The notes beneath the pieces were generated by a model. That model saw only the letters and a program-made list of their open reading frames with translations, was not told the DNA's origin and searched no databases. Position numbers and translations under genes: made by a program. Positions 19,801-26,659 of a stretch of 64,000 nt of DNA are shown piece by piece. This DNA is from Bacteroidaceae bacterium (GTDB lineage: Bacteria; Bacteroidota; Bacteroidia; Bacteroidales; Bacteroidaceae), in NCBI GenBank assembly GCA_017509605.1, contig JAFWPH010000042.1, forward strand, positions 1-64,000, written 5' to 3'. Each line of letters begins with the position of its first letter. The first letter of the stretch is position 1.

Positions 19801-21795
19801 CAAGGTGTAAGAACCATTCTGGTTGATATCTACAGCCTGAGGGTTGAAGAAACAGTTTCGAATGTTCACACGAGCGCCCCAGTAGGTCCAACCGACAAAG
19901 CCGCCCCATGAATCTGTTTCCTTGCCGATGAGTTTGCCGTCGAAGAGGCTATTGGCAATAACAATGTCAACAGCAGAACGGTCGTTCCTTGATACTCCGA
20001 TCAGTCCGCCATGTGTACCGTCGCCTTTGATTGTAGAGTTGATGGTCACCGAAGAGCGGCAGGAGGTGATTTCGACTTTCTGCGATTCATTCACCCTCAC
20101 GATCATACCGATGATACCACCTGCGAACTTGGAGTTGGTTGCAATGCTTCCAGCTGTGTGGAGGTATTTGATGGAGACACCGTCATCCACGAATGCGAAC
20201 GGAGCGACCGAATGGTTGTTGAAATCCTGGTCATAGACGTTCTCATTGATATCGAACTTGTAGTTGAACGTCAACGTATGGCCATTGCCGTCGAACACTC
20301 CACGGTAAGGATGGGTGGTAGTACCCACCATCGTCTGCCTTGAACCGAGGTTGATGTCGGAATACATCACTGCGTTCAAGTCAGTCTTACCATTTTCCAC
20401 CAAAGCGGCAAACGTTTCCCAGTCCTCTGCGCTGCGCAGGATGAATCGCCCGTCGAGGTCGTATGATTTCAGCGGTGAGTTGCGCATCTCCCATTGGATG
20501 TTGACCTGGTGCTGGTCGTTGACACCCCATGTCGGGTCTTTGGTCACTGTAGCCAGACCGACGTATGGCAGATAATACCTGTTGGTGAATGATGTCCTGG
20601 CCATACCGGCGGCGTGGCTCCAACCCCATACCGCCGTGCTGGCACGCCGTACACGATAGACCACGGAATCGCTTTGGTAGGCGGCGAAAAGTGTGGCATC
20701 GGTGAAGGTGAAACTGGTCGAGTCGTTGTCGTAAGTGATCTGTCCGATGCTCTGCCATTTGTTGTCTGACGCGTCATTGCCTATGCAGCGCTGTATTTCC
20801 CACATATCGGCGTCCATCACGTCTTTATACGACGGGAAATCGATTTCCCATGTCAGGATGGCAGTACCATCAGGCATCAGTGCGGCCTTCAGGTTCTTGG
20901 CTGTATGCAGAATCGGGAAATCGATGGCATCCGACTTCGATGTGCGGCTTTTATTCTCCGTGTCGGAATAATTCACCTCCAAGTAGCAATCTCTCAAGGG
21001 CTTGTCGCATGGCATATAGACGAAACCGCTTGAGGTTGTGTCGAGAGCAACGGTATGCGAGTTTTTGTCATTGTCAGTATAGTGGAAGGTGACTTTGTGA
21101 ATATTGCCCGTGGCCATCATCCAAGGCACCATGATGTTACCCATGTTGGCTTTCTCGTATGCCAGCATTGGGGTAAGCCATTCGGGAACGACCAAGGCGT
21201 CCATTTGGCTGATGCTGAATTCTATAGGTTCAAGTCCTTGCACTTTTTCATCTGAACGAAAATTACCGTTACGGTTGATAGAGTAAGAGAATTTCAGTTT
21301 CTTGCCGCGGTATTCATTGGGAATGGTCCATTTCACTTCCACGTCAAAGTAAGACTGCTTCTTGCTCGGACGATAGATATTGATGGTCCGCTCAGTTTGC
21401 GTCACTACCTCATTACCGTACTGGATGTTTCGGACAATCTGCACCGAACCATTGACACCCGTGGAAAACTTCGCCTTGTTGTAGGTGTGGTCGTTGTTGA
21501 TGTCGGTCTCGGCTTTGTAGTGAAGCACTGTCTTTTTCGAGCTCTCACCCTCTGCTTCCACATAGACGTAGCCGTCCTTGACCCAGCAGTCGGCGCCGTC
21601 GCAGTCGTAGAGTGCGAGTTTCATCGTAATCACATCAGGCGGATTATAGATGATGCTGTAGTTCCAGATGTCGTCCACATGGGTGGCATTCATCGATGAA
21701 GGCATCGCCCATAGCAGGAACAACATCATCCAACCCACAACCCCCTGAATAGACAGGCCTTTGCCCGTCAAGAAGTTCGCTGTTGATTTGTTCAT
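10882..21795 (-). CDS. giant multidomain secreted surface protein (3637 aa)
   Basis: The product has a hydrophobic export segment at about residues 18-37 (VVGWMMLFLLWAMPSSMNA) after an unusually long n-region. Approximate layout: Ig/fibronectin-like modules (about 295-410); two blocks with GLUG-type motifs (about 450-1000); a fibronectin-III-like domain (about 1115-1205); two carboxypeptidase-regulatory-like domains (VQGYVRLADGTAVAGATVV, about 1212-1300, and YSGVVMYEGSSIPVLGAQF, about 1303-1385); a long unrecognised region (about 1400-2500) with a Gly/Ser/Thr-rich stretch near 1765; a bacterial Ig-like segment (about 2500-2550); two LamG/concanavalin-like domains (about 2552-2705 and 2760-2915); an Ig-like domain (about 3060-3160); and a C-terminal tail ending LPGRPADKGVYIFNGNKVLVK. 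It is probably an adhesin or matrix-binding protein. There is no catalytic motif I can name. Confidence 0.85.
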   Translation of the reverse strand: MNKSTANFLTGKGLSIQGVVGWMMLFLLWAMPSSMNATHVDDIWNYSIIYNPPDVITMKLALYDCDGADCWVKDGYVYVEAEGESSKKTVLHYKAETDINNDHTYNKAKFSTGVNGSVQIVRNIQYGNEVVTQTERTINIYRPSKKQSYFDVEVKWTIPNEYRGKKLKFSYSINRNGNFRSDEKVQGLEPIEFSISQMDALVVPEWLTPMLAYEKANMGNIMVPWMMATGNIHKVTFHYTDNDKNSHTVALDTTSSGFVYMPCDKPLRDCYLEVNYSDTENKSRTSKSDAIDFPILHTAKNLKAALMPDGTAILTWEIDFPSYKDVMDADMWEIQRCIGNDASDNKWQSIGQITYDNDSTSFTFTDATLFAAYQSDSVVYRVRRASTAVWGWSHAAGMARTSFTNRYYLPYVGLATVTKDPTWGVNDQHQVNIQWEMRNSPLKSYDLDGRFILRSAEDWETFAALVENGKTDLNAVMYSDINLGSRQTMVGTTTHPYRGVFDGNGHTLTFNYKFDINENVYDQDFNNHSVAPFAFVDDGVSIKYLHTAGSIATNSKFAGGIIGMIVRVNESQKVEITSCRSSVTINSTIKGDGTHGGLIGVSRNDRSAVDIVIANSLFDGKLIGKETDSWGGFVGWTYWGARVNIRNCFFNPQAVDINQNGSYTLFRSSYNGSNNIVNTYASTFLNRQQGINAESTNLQTLANNLGEEWTVSANGVVPLVEVKDYDRQDTYTAEGRFIIHNANDWQTFCNLVNSGQTKLNAVMADNVDLGDVQSKVGICNIWRDEAVYQGDFNGNGYTLTVNYVDTDNKSTACAPFSEIGGDCRIHDLHVKGSISSAAERTASLVANIKNGNVRLENIVSDVSVSYHSSIQAYNNVFGGFIGEVRNDIQLVSIKDCAFYGSLQCDGDRVPDIGGMIGWQNGYCTVSLSNVLFAPQLIQSNIPHQSPHAFITGHSGAVCTLSNCLSTYTGWPLQEGATDASQMTASAIAGKMGSAWTVEEGRAVPANAVKNSGEDATGDIAVWDERAKMTVHTNMIAASGEVVHTSQRDVKPDEVKAGKLTMPLANTCVDYEFYLTVNRESSPLYIGLKSREDSYSTAIVKTETGDDANYEFNLNGEVTALNATQQQASVQLNWITNNLAVDYYRVLRRDKTDTTGKVDTLVTNYTQKQFIDLTPQPQHVYTYRVEAIVDCEGQHLTYAECDGYCAKTGMVQGYVRLADGTAVAGATVVAEPSAASHISGAVTRSTVTDESGFFQIDSLIYQSAGSYVITVTRKGNEGQVGSRTVNFTEYSNLTYDLMFYVESYYTYSGVVMYEGSSIPVLGAQFKLDGQLITKSTGKDKGKPVSTNSAGEFSLSIPKGTHTVQVVKDGHVFADNGFLINHNAPAGTDSTMYNFQDNVYEAYLWDQTRVTLRGRVVGGKDQGSLPLGQSLSTNNLGDSIRIVMQLEGDNTSFIVRDQMDETIRMRDSIYAHGVDDTTRVVSNRHTITISPDNKTGEFQVPFYPVKYKVTDIYCNGYATLFQAGKVGETLDLTDNVLGDTVTYNRIYHKPATLNYEQFTGSQDSYFGLKEYKAQDNIGNNVTVNLWKNGKYTLGYPVFMGGSPVLLTLSAREEYFYNNVEKDAPDDIVLLSGGTVYLHNGLIDAEHTDSVQLDEEGKATYLFTPRNTTFINDGDNALKSLTFTLLYDDTYYDINPLKAYVMDVREKSQGKRLLVSGTPHLVDILRDPPGSESCAFIEEGSKLKYGYNYNFTLELGFNIELKQGSGSDYYTGAWAGQGSGTAAGETNSTESTSLFDIGIVMGYHGGWNYSYELETTKKIETSSNVKSVGASADVYIGTTEETVIEDAIAVRVVPESMYKLLMPATGNSFNLGGKTYEVKLGTVKLLAEGEDADGNKVYLIRDEVLKASPRIKSSFSYSQAFIESELIPQLLRVRESMMLPVGTSKEEAQAQAKRLKRPVYVSKVSSDNPYYAMANDKGEYTYTQYLPEGTTMVWPDSIASLNNEIVAWIGFLATNEKEKLMVSESDKLESISFDGNSKVEYEEAFSYALEKENYMKIPLISSGSAFGDDFMGKLVKNLIKPDDGEVTKEINDEGKTTEVGFNAAGKKLSLHFKPIFSYDFNYMNTSAEEYAKKTGFSLNCDRQSYLIVDVYRSKVDLTDYQKKINDGDMSVVYKYSEEFKDKIRSGAVGTNQAITYMPYDAKTYSNFIFRTRGGATKKPYEDERLTQYYNRGAVLDAKTIAIDNLKIWTDQATVSNVPYGEPARFTIHLCNETEAPNLATRPFEFYREETDDNAKGARIMVDGMPLTQSGMNVWLEPNTVVDKQVEVYAGTEFDYDDLSIALWDPEDYYRTNIQNISAHFLPSAGKVSITSPGDKWVINTESPYNKDREQHYMPVRIEDFNVNARGFDHIELQYKLSTEGDKSWVNVCSYYKSDSLMQLASGERRLIKNDGYIDDAIFYGEKDPVEQYYDIRAVVYCRHAGGYITASSPVLSGVKDTRIPVPFGTPKPVSGILDIGDDIIISFSEPIAGNYLSKVNNFEVLGTTNSSNIALSTALRFSGKSLGMTQAERNLSAKSFTFDMMLNPDNNGKAMTVLTHGNYMDHLTLGLTADRRLTTTIEGQTATSDKAIDFKGLNQVVYSFELTEERKTIVRFFDGSEQIGETTLDCVYQGYGSIFLGTNLFISSDDNPDDQSVDYEGTILEMRLWNTALEKNVISKYSQKVLTGYELNLIDNYALNEGDGRYSYDKAVGGNDLILSGTSWVVPNGISLKLDGKEGVKLASKYFDRQEFEDYTLMFWFATNDENGTLMANGLGQDEPNNGNHFNIGLENGELFFRSSGLETYTSTIVNDGAWHHFALTVNRSRNVANIYIDQSLKTTFPTEGLGGISGDELAVGATYTDEKTATALLEGNIDEIAMYEMVLPPNLIATYAKSTPSGTEMGTMVYLPFSTSTKLKDNTMQLVPSGISIRRYREGQTISETRIDTVVNPSVAYALADAANYAKMKEKTNLQHLEFKYVVDHQDLLLNLDVPDADIEKTNVFITVKEVADLNGNLTASPVLLNLYVYRNPLRWDVKRLNINAHYGYGHTVDVKLKNLDGKKQNYTMEGLPLWITASKTAGVIDALDEETITLTISPYINIGDYDEKIYVKGENGMSEPLPISITVRGDEPPWTVSDELKERNITMNMVARVYLNDHLSSDPDDMIAVFGEGHELLGVTHIDVDQSANANEALAFITIYNTQDTPTPLRFEFFNASTGKIHVVRPDYTFYPEGIMFKANTILGTSANPVMLYEFFEEVQTLHLNKGWNWLSFYLRPERQTVSDLLLGGAKWEVGDGLEVINSKGKPYQYSFKSKRSDDPNQSIYFWDHGNDSIEIDPTLMYRFYSNSNKTAYLSGYICIGSVVVKHGWNRIGYVSSINLPLSVALADYTDLASDGDIIKSQDEFAVLNVIGENRIWKGTLKYLSTGSGYMIKRNATDECSFFYPYYGSSSRYAGTVTTTRAAASPAPLFVNNTGGNMNVIAVTEGVELQEGDRLVAYHGADVCGIAEADEDGLFFLTVAEPLNSAATDVQFTIERDGETVAFTSQTMKYAADAMHGTIEEPTVIRFIESDRFADGEWYTLQGIRLPGRPADKGVYIFNGNKVLVK

Positions 21796-21866
21796 AGTTA
21801 ATAATATAATTTGATGATTTATTTGATTCTTTCTTCACTCTTAACGACTCAGCTACACTCTGTTGG

Positions 21867-21992
21867 GGTCGCTATGCTCAAAATTAACGAAAAATTAGAT
21901 TCAAAATTATTGAAAAATAGAAAAATAGAATGAAAGGGGATTATTCTTCAAATTTTCCTAAAAATATCCCTATAATTTTGAGCGAAGCGACC
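21867..21992. repeat. 20-bp inverted repeat pair with outward TAnnTTTG boxes
   Basis: The left arm (21867-21886) and right arm (21973-21992) are inverted copies of GGTCGCTNNGCTCAAAATTA, identical in 18 of 20 positions and separated by 86 bp of AT-rich DNA. The left arm contains TAATTTTG on the minus strand (21879-21886), pointing into the giant gene about 84 nt away. The right arm carries the same box pointing right. The layout resembles the inverted repeats that flank invertible promoters in Bacteroides, but no recombinase gene is next to it. It could instead be a MITE-like element. Confidence 0.6.
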
Positions 21993-22023
21993 TTTAAGTA
22001 CCGAATCGCTGCGTAGTTACCTC

Positions 22024-22090
22024 AACTCTTAACTCTTAATTCTTAACTCTTAATTCTTAACTCTTAATTCTTAACTCTTAATTCTTAACT
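22024..22090. repeat. 14-bp tandem repeat next to the DUF4468 stop codon
   Basis: AACTCTTAATTCTT is repeated four times without change (22031-22086), preceded by a half unit (22024-22030) and followed by AACT. The last base is also the last base of the stop codon of the minus-strand gene ending at 22090. The array lies in the 294-nt gap before the giant gene. Copy number is likely to vary by slippage. There are no spacers, so it is not CRISPR. Confidence 0.9.
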
Positions 22091-22821
22091 CACCAATCAT
22101 CGTCCTCGTTACCCACAAGTCCATTCTTCACGGCTTCCTCCACTTTATCCATGATGGCATTGGAATAGGCATGGGTCATCACAAGAGCTTTGGCACAGGT
22201 ACGTTTCTGAGGGTCTTTCTCCACAAAAGGATAGTGTTTGGCTATTTCCCATTGCTCATCGTAAAGGTTAGCGTTGGTCTTGTCGTCCTCCTTTCGTTTG
22301 GAGTCGCCAGCGGTCTTGTTTCCATTGTCGGTGGGGCTGAGCCATCCGCCAGAGATATCCGCCAACACATCGTAGTTCTGCACAGTATAGGTGACACGTA
22401 TTTTCCCGTCCTTGATGTCAAGACGGATAACAGGCGTGATATTGACGGAGTATTTGTTGATAGTGCCTGTATGTTCCACGATGTTCTTGATGGTGGATGA
22501 GACGATGATGCACCCCGCTTCCTTATCGTTGAGCGTGATGGCTTGCTTGTCCTTAAAGGTGGCAGTTGCCCAGTAGTTGAGCGCGACGTAGAGTTGCTGT
22601 TTGGTCTTGCCAGGAACATCGATAACCTGTTGATAGGTCAGGCTCTGATTCTTATCGAGGGTCAGTTCCTTTGCAAGGTTGGCGGCTGCGTCGAGCCACT
22701 TCTCGCCATATTTCTCTTTTGCATATTTCTCAAGGTCGGCGGCTTTCATCACTTGTGCGTGCAGATTCATACAAAAACACAACGCCATAAATATGGCGAA
22801 CACATATACTTTCTTCCACAT
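22090..22821 (-). CDS. secreted DUF4468-like protein
   Basis: 243 aa from MWKKVYVFAIFMALCFCMNLHAQ, a clear signal peptide. The frame from 22884 is rejected because the putative -7 box at 22852-22859 lies inside it. A DUF4468-like segment (TBP-like fold; domain recalled, not searched) spans about residues 45-160, with YVALNYWATATFKDKQAI and CIIVSSTIKNIV. The tail is charged and ends NGLVGNEDDDW. Such proteins are common Bacteroidales exported proteins of unknown function. It is transcribed toward the giant gene, but the repeats and the promoter-like boxes between them suggest separate units. Confidence 0.75.
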   Translation of the reverse strand: MWKKVYVFAIFMALCFCMNLHAQVMKAADLEKYAKEKYGEKWLDAAANLAKELTLDKNQSLTYQQVIDVPGKTKQQLYVALNYWATATFKDKQAITLNDKEAGCIIVSSTIKNIVEHTGTINKYSVNITPVIRLDIKDGKIRVTYTVQNYDVLADISGGWLSPTDNGNKTAGDSKRKEDDKTNANLYDEQWEIAKHYPFVEKDPQKRTCAKALVMTHAYSNAIMDKVEEAVKNGLVGNEDDDW

Positions 22822-22851
22822 AAACACCAAACTTATAATTACATTATTTTG

Positions 22852-22859
22852 CAAAAATA
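22852..22859 (-). promoter_or_regulatory. putative -7 box of the DUF4468 gene
   Basis: TATTTTTG on the minus strand matches TAnnTTTG and places the transcript start near 22845, about 24 nt before the ATG at 22821. Confidence 0.5.
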
Positions 22860-22941
22860 AGCAATAAATCTGAATATTTCGCAAATTTTAACAACATTTT
22901 TTCCAATGGGTCTTTTTTTCCCTCTTCAAGCGATTTCAACC

Positions 22942-22972
22942 TTGCTGAGTTCAATTAAAAGGTTTAATTTTG
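22942..22972 (+). promoter_or_regulatory. putative promoter of the symporter gene
   Basis: TAATTTTG at 22965-22972 fits the -7 consensus, with TTG at 22942-22944 at 20-bp spacing. Transcription would begin near 22979, which rules out the upstream in-frame ATG codons near 22973-22978 and favours the start at 23015. Confidence 0.55.
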
Positions 22973-23014
22973 CATATGGGTTATCTAAAAGCCCCTTTTA
23001 ATCACACAATGTTT

Positions 23015-24172
23015 ATGAAGAAGCCACGATTCGGACTCCTGCCAAGGATTATCATCGCCATTGTTTTGGGTGTGCTGCTCGCGCACATCCTTCCCCTACC
23101 CTTCTTAAGGCTTTTCGCCACCTTCAACGCCATCTTCGGCAACTTGCTGCAGTTCCTCATCCCGCTCATCATCTTCGGATTGGTGACTCCCGCCATTGCA
23201 GACCTCGGCAAAGGGGCGGGTAAACTCCTGCTCATCACAGCCCTGATCGCCTATTCCAGCACTGTGGCCGCTGGATTGCTGTCATACGCCACAAGTGTGA
23301 ACATTTTTCCAGGACTGATTGAAAGTGGAACGGGACAGTCATTGACGGAAACAAATGCCAGTATCGATCCATATTTCTCCATCCAGATACCGCCACTGTT
23401 CGACGTGATGTCTGCATTGGTGCTGTCGTTCATCCTCGGACTGGGGACCACTGGACTGAACAGTACGGCTCTGAAGGATGTGCTGTCTGAGTTCAAGAGC
23501 ATCATCACCAAGACCATCGAGAGAGTTATCATCCCCTTGTTGCCACTCTATATCATGAGTATCTTCATGTCGATGACATACTCAGGACAAGCCGCACGCG
23601 TCATCAACGTGTTCATTAAGATCATCGTCGTCATCTTCATCATGCATATCGGCATACTGCTGTTGCAGTTCGTTGTGGCAGGACTGGTGTCGGGCAAGAA
23701 TCCACTGAAAGCGCTTAAAACCATGCTTCCCGCCTACTTTACCGCACTCGGCACATCATCGTCGGCAGCCACAATACCCGTGACGCTCCAGCAGGTGAAA
23801 AAGAATGGAGTGGATGAGGAGGTGGCAGGGTTCGTCGTGCCACTTTGCGCCAACATCCACATGTCGGGCAGCATGCTGAAAATCGTCGCCTGTGCTGTGG
23901 CCTTGATGTTGATGCAGGACAAGCCCTTTGACCTGGGGATGTTCAGTGGCTTTATCCTCATGCTCGCCATTATGATGGTGGCTTCGCCTGGAGTGCCAGG
24001 TGGTTCCATCATGGCGGCCTTGGGCGTGCTCGCCTCCATGCTCGGTTTCAACGAGGCAGACCAGGCGCTGATGATTGCACTCTACATCTCCATGGACAAT
24101 TTCGGCACAGCCTGCAATGTCACCGGTGACGGTGCCATTGCACTCGTCGTGAATAAAATCAGGAAAAAATAA
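23015..24172 (+). CDS. dicarboxylate/amino acid:cation symporter (DAACS family)
   Basis: 385 aa from MKKPRFGLLPRIIIAIVLGV. It is polytopic, with the GltP/SstT-like pattern: N-terminal helices, a reentrant serine-rich hairpin (LGTSSSAATIPVTLQQVKK, about residues 243-262) and a second hairpin region (SPGVPGGSIMAALG). The conserved substrate-site segment near the C-terminus is present as MDNFGTACNVTGDGAIAL. It should import glutamate, aspartate, serine/threonine or C4-dicarboxylates with Na+ or H+. It stands alone with its own promoter and a strong hairpin at its stop. Confidence 0.93.
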   Translation: MKKPRFGLLPRIIIAIVLGVLLAHILPLPFLRLFATFNAIFGNLLQFLIPLIIFGLVTPAIADLGKGAGKLLLITALIAYSSTVAAGLLSYATSVNIFPGLIESGTGQSLTETNASIDPYFSIQIPPLFDVMSALVLSFILGLGTTGLNSTALKDVLSEFKSIITKTIERVIIPLLPLYIMSIFMSMTYSGQAARVINVFIKIIVVIFIMHIGILLLQFVVAGLVSGKNPLKALKTMLPAYFTALGTSSSAATIPVTLQQVKKNGVDEEVAGFVVPLCANIHMSGSMLKIVACAVALMLMQDKPFDLGMFSGFILMLAIMMVASPGVPGGSIMAALGVLASMLGFNEADQALMIALYISMDNFGTACNVTGDGAIALVVNKIRKK

Positions 24173-24221
24173 CATGTCCCGCATGGCAGAATGCCGAGTA
24201 TTCTGCCATGCGGGACATGTT
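24171..24221. terminator. 22-bp perfect hairpin at the symporter stop codon
   Basis: Arms 24171-24192 and 24200-24221 are perfect complements over 22 bp around a 7-nt loop (GCCGAGT). The left arm begins in the stop codon. No T-tract follows. The core CCCGCATGGCAG resembles the hairpin at 39552-39579 (CCCGCCATGCG). It is likely an mRNA 3'-end stabiliser or terminator for both convergent units. Confidence 0.75.
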
Positions 24222-24243
24222 GCACTGCCACACACCAAATTAT

Positions 24244-24294
24244 TATCCAAGGCCTCGCCTTGGGTATGGTCAGGTTCCCGTTCGACGTGAACCT
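24244..24294. other. two adjacent hairpins in the convergent gap before folD
   Basis: Hairpin 1 (24244-24266) pairs TATCCAAGGC with GCCTTGGGTA around CTC. Hairpin 2 (24272-24294) pairs AGGTTC-CGT with ACG-GAACCT around TCG, with one 1x1 mismatch. They lie 12 nt past the folD stop on the minus strand. I do not recognise a known RNA family; the section is too short for SRP RNA. Confidence 0.5.
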
Positions 24295-24306
24295 ACTAAA
24301 ATTCAG

Positions 24307-25188
24307 TTATTTATAAAACTCTTTCTTGCCAGCCGAGAGGGTGTTCTTCATCAGCGAGCAGATGGTCATTGGACCCACACCGCCAGGGACGGGCGTGATA
24401 TAGCTGCACTTAGGAGCCACGTCATTGAAATTGACATCGCCGCAAAGGCGGAAGCCGCTCTTGCGAGTAGGATCAGGCACACGGGTGGTACCCACGTCGA
24501 TAACCACGGCACCCTCCTTCACCATGTCGGCAGTGACGAAATGTGGACTGCCGATGGCGGCGATAATGATGTCTGCCTGACGGCATTCTTCCTTGAGGTT
24601 GGGCGAATGGCTGTGGCAGACGGTCACTGTGGCATCTCCCGGATAGCGTTTCTGCATCATCAGTGAGGCCATGGGTTTTCCAACGATGTTGCTTCGTCCA
24701 AGGATGACGCACTTCTTTCCTTTGGTCTCAATGCCGTAACGCGACAGCAGAGTGAGAATACCATTGGGTGTGGCAGAGATATAACAAGGCAGCCCGATAG
24801 ACATGCGTCCCACGTTGATGGGATGGAAGCCGTCCACGTCCTTACGGTAGTCGATTGCCTCAATCACCTTCTGCTCTGAGATATGCTTAGGTAGAGGCAA
24901 CTGCACGATGAAACCATCCACGTCATCATCCTCATTGAGTTCCCTCACCTTGGCGAGCAACTCGTCCTCGGTGATGGTGTCCTCGAAACGGATGAGCGAC
25001 GACTTGAACCCGCAGGCCTCGCAGGCCAGCACCTTGTTCTTCACGTAGGTCTCACTTCCCCCGTCATGTCCAACGAGTATGGCGGCAAGATGGGGCCGTT
25101 TCCCACCTTGGGCCACTATCTGTTCCACTTCGGCGGCTATTTCTTTCTTAATTTCGGCCGCTGTGGCCTTCCCGTCGATGATTTGCAT
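24307..25188 (-). CDS. folD: methylene-THF dehydrogenase / methenyl-THF cyclohydrolase
   Basis: 293 aa. The family signature is present: [14 protein letters not shown] with the catalytic Tyr and Lys (about residues 50-54), then [12 protein letters not shown], the nucleotide-binding [14 protein letters not shown] (about 165-178) and the C-terminal [10 protein letters not shown]. It interconverts 5,10-methylene-THF, methenyl-THF and 10-formyl-THF using NADP+. It lies 21 nt after the ffh stop, so it is probably co-transcribed with ffh. Confidence 0.98.
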   Translation of the reverse strand: MQIIDGKATAAEIKKEIAAEVEQIVAQGGKRPHLAAILVGHDGGSETYVKNKVLACEACGFKSSLIRFEDTITEDELLAKVRELNEDDDVDGFIVQLPLPKHISEQKVIEAIDYRKDVDGFHPINVGRMSIGLPCYISATPNGILTLLSRYGIETKGKKCVILGRSNIVGKPMASLMMQKRYPGDATVTVCHSHSPNLKEECRQADIIIAAIGSPHFVTADMVKEGAVVIDVGTTRVPDPTRKSGFRLCGDVNFNDVAPKCSYITPVPGGVGPMTICSLMKNTLSAGKKEFYK

Positions 25189-25209
25189 AATATGAATGTC
25201 TAAAAAAGG

Positions 25210-26574
25210 TTATTTCTTGCGTTTCTTCCCGCCTCCGAAGCCACCTCCGAAGCCACCTCCCATTCGTCCCATCATGGCAGCCATCTTGTTGCCCTGCATC
25301 ATGCGCATCATCTTGCGCATTTCCTCAAACTGCTTGGTGATGCGGTTCACCTCGTCGATGCTGTTGCCGCTACCTCGCGCGATACGCTGCTTGCGGCTCA
25401 TGTTGATGCATTCAGGATGCGAGCGTTCGTAAGGTGTCATCGATCCAATCATGGCCTCAATGCTCTTGAAGGCATTGTTGTCGATGTCGATGTCCTTCAT
25501 GATCTTGCTCATGCCAGGAATCATCGAAGCCAGGTCCTTGATGTTACCCATCTTCTTGATCTGGCCAATCTGATTGAGGAAATCGTCGTAGTCGAACTTG
25601 TTTTTGGCGATTTTCTTCTCCAGTTTCTTTGCCTCTTCCTCGTCGTACTGCTGTTGGGCGCGCTCCACAAGGGAGACGATGTCACCCATGCCAAGGATGC
25701 GGTCGGCCATGCGGTCGGGATGGAACACGTCGAGGGCGTCCATCTTCTCGCCTGTTCCCACGAATTTGATGGGCTTGGTGACCACGGAGCGTATAGAGAT
25801 GGCAGCACCGCCTCGGGTGTCGCCGTCAAGTTTGGTCAGCACCACACCATCAAAGTCCAGTCGGTCGTTGAACTCTTTGGCGGTGTTCACTGCGTCCTGG
25901 CCAGTCATGGAATCGACCACGAATAGGGTCTCGTCGGGGTTGATGGCGTTCTTGATGTTGGCAATCTCCTGCATCATCTGCTCATCCACGGCGAGGCGTC
26001 CGGCAGTATCGACTATCACCACGTCATAGCCCTTGCTGCGGGCATCAGCGATGGCTCTTTGGGCGATACCTACAGGATCTTTCACGTCGGGTTCCGAATA
26101 AACCGGAACACCCACAGACTCGCCAACGACTTTCAACTGCTCAATGGCGGCAGGACGATAGACGTCGCAGGCAACGAGCAGGGGATTCCTGCCTCTTTTG
26201 TTCTTGAGGAGGTTGGCAAGTTTGCCGCTGAAAGTGGTCTTACCCGAACCCTGGAGTCCCGACATGAGGATGATGGCTGGATGTCCCTTGAGGTTAAGGT
26301 CAATGGCTTCGCCGCCCATGAGGGCCGCCAGTTCGTCGTGCACTATCTTCACCATCAGCTGGCTGGGCTTCAAGGCAGTCAGCACGTTCTGTCCCATGGC
26401 CTTCTGTTTCACGGTGTCGATGAAGTCCTTGGCGGTGCGGTAGTTCACGTCAGCCTCAATCAGTGCTTTGCGCACGTCCTTGAGTGTCTCGGCCACATTG
26501 ATTTCGGTGATTTGGCCTTCACCTTTGAGTATCTTGAAAGAGCGTTCAAGTCTTTCGCTTAGGTTTTCAAACAT
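25210..26574 (-). CDS. ffh: signal recognition particle protein Ffh
   Basis: 454 aa. An N-domain is followed by the G-domain with GLQGSGKTTFSGKL (G1, about residues 108-121), VDTAGRLAVDEQM (G3), TKLDGDTRGG (G4) and the closing GTGEKMDALDVF. A methionine-rich M-domain (about 310-435) carries the RNA-binding helix-turn-helix near SRKQRIARGSG. The C-terminus is glycine/phenylalanine rich, then basic (GKKRKK). It binds signal sequences and SRP RNA and delivers nascent membrane proteins to FtsY. No SRP RNA gene was recognised beside it. Confidence 0.98.
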   Translation of the reverse strand: MFENLSERLERSFKILKGEGQITEINVAETLKDVRKALIEADVNYRTAKDFIDTVKQKAMGQNVLTALKPSQLMVKIVHDELAALMGGEAIDLNLKGHPAIILMSGLQGSGKTTFSGKLANLLKNKRGRNPLLVACDVYRPAAIEQLKVVGESVGVPVYSEPDVKDPVGIAQRAIADARSKGYDVVIVDTAGRLAVDEQMMQEIANIKNAINPDETLFVVDSMTGQDAVNTAKEFNDRLDFDGVVLTKLDGDTRGGAAISIRSVVTKPIKFVGTGEKMDALDVFHPDRMADRILGMGDIVSLVERAQQQYDEEEAKKLEKKIAKNKFDYDDFLNQIGQIKKMGNIKDLASMIPGMSKIMKDIDIDNNAFKSIEAMIGSMTPYERSHPECINMSRKQRIARGSGNSIDEVNRITKQFEEMRKMMRMMQGNKMAAMMGRMGGGFGGGFGGGKKRKK

Positions 26575-26659
26575 ATTTTTATAGGTCTAAGTGATTCACT
26601 TTTATCACAACAAGAACCATGCCAATAAGCGATCTTGATTATAACAATGTGCAAGTTAT

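Noticed and set aside
22024-22090. Tandem array as a CRISPR
   Set aside because: Units are contiguous without spacers and no cas gene is near.
24244-24294. Riboswitch or known small RNA before folD
   Set aside because: The hairpins lie after the folD stop, not before its start, and no known family pattern was recognised.
25189-26659. SRP RNA gene next to ffh
   Set aside because: The conserved GGTCAGG...GGAA...AGCAGCC core was not found in the gaps around ffh or folD.
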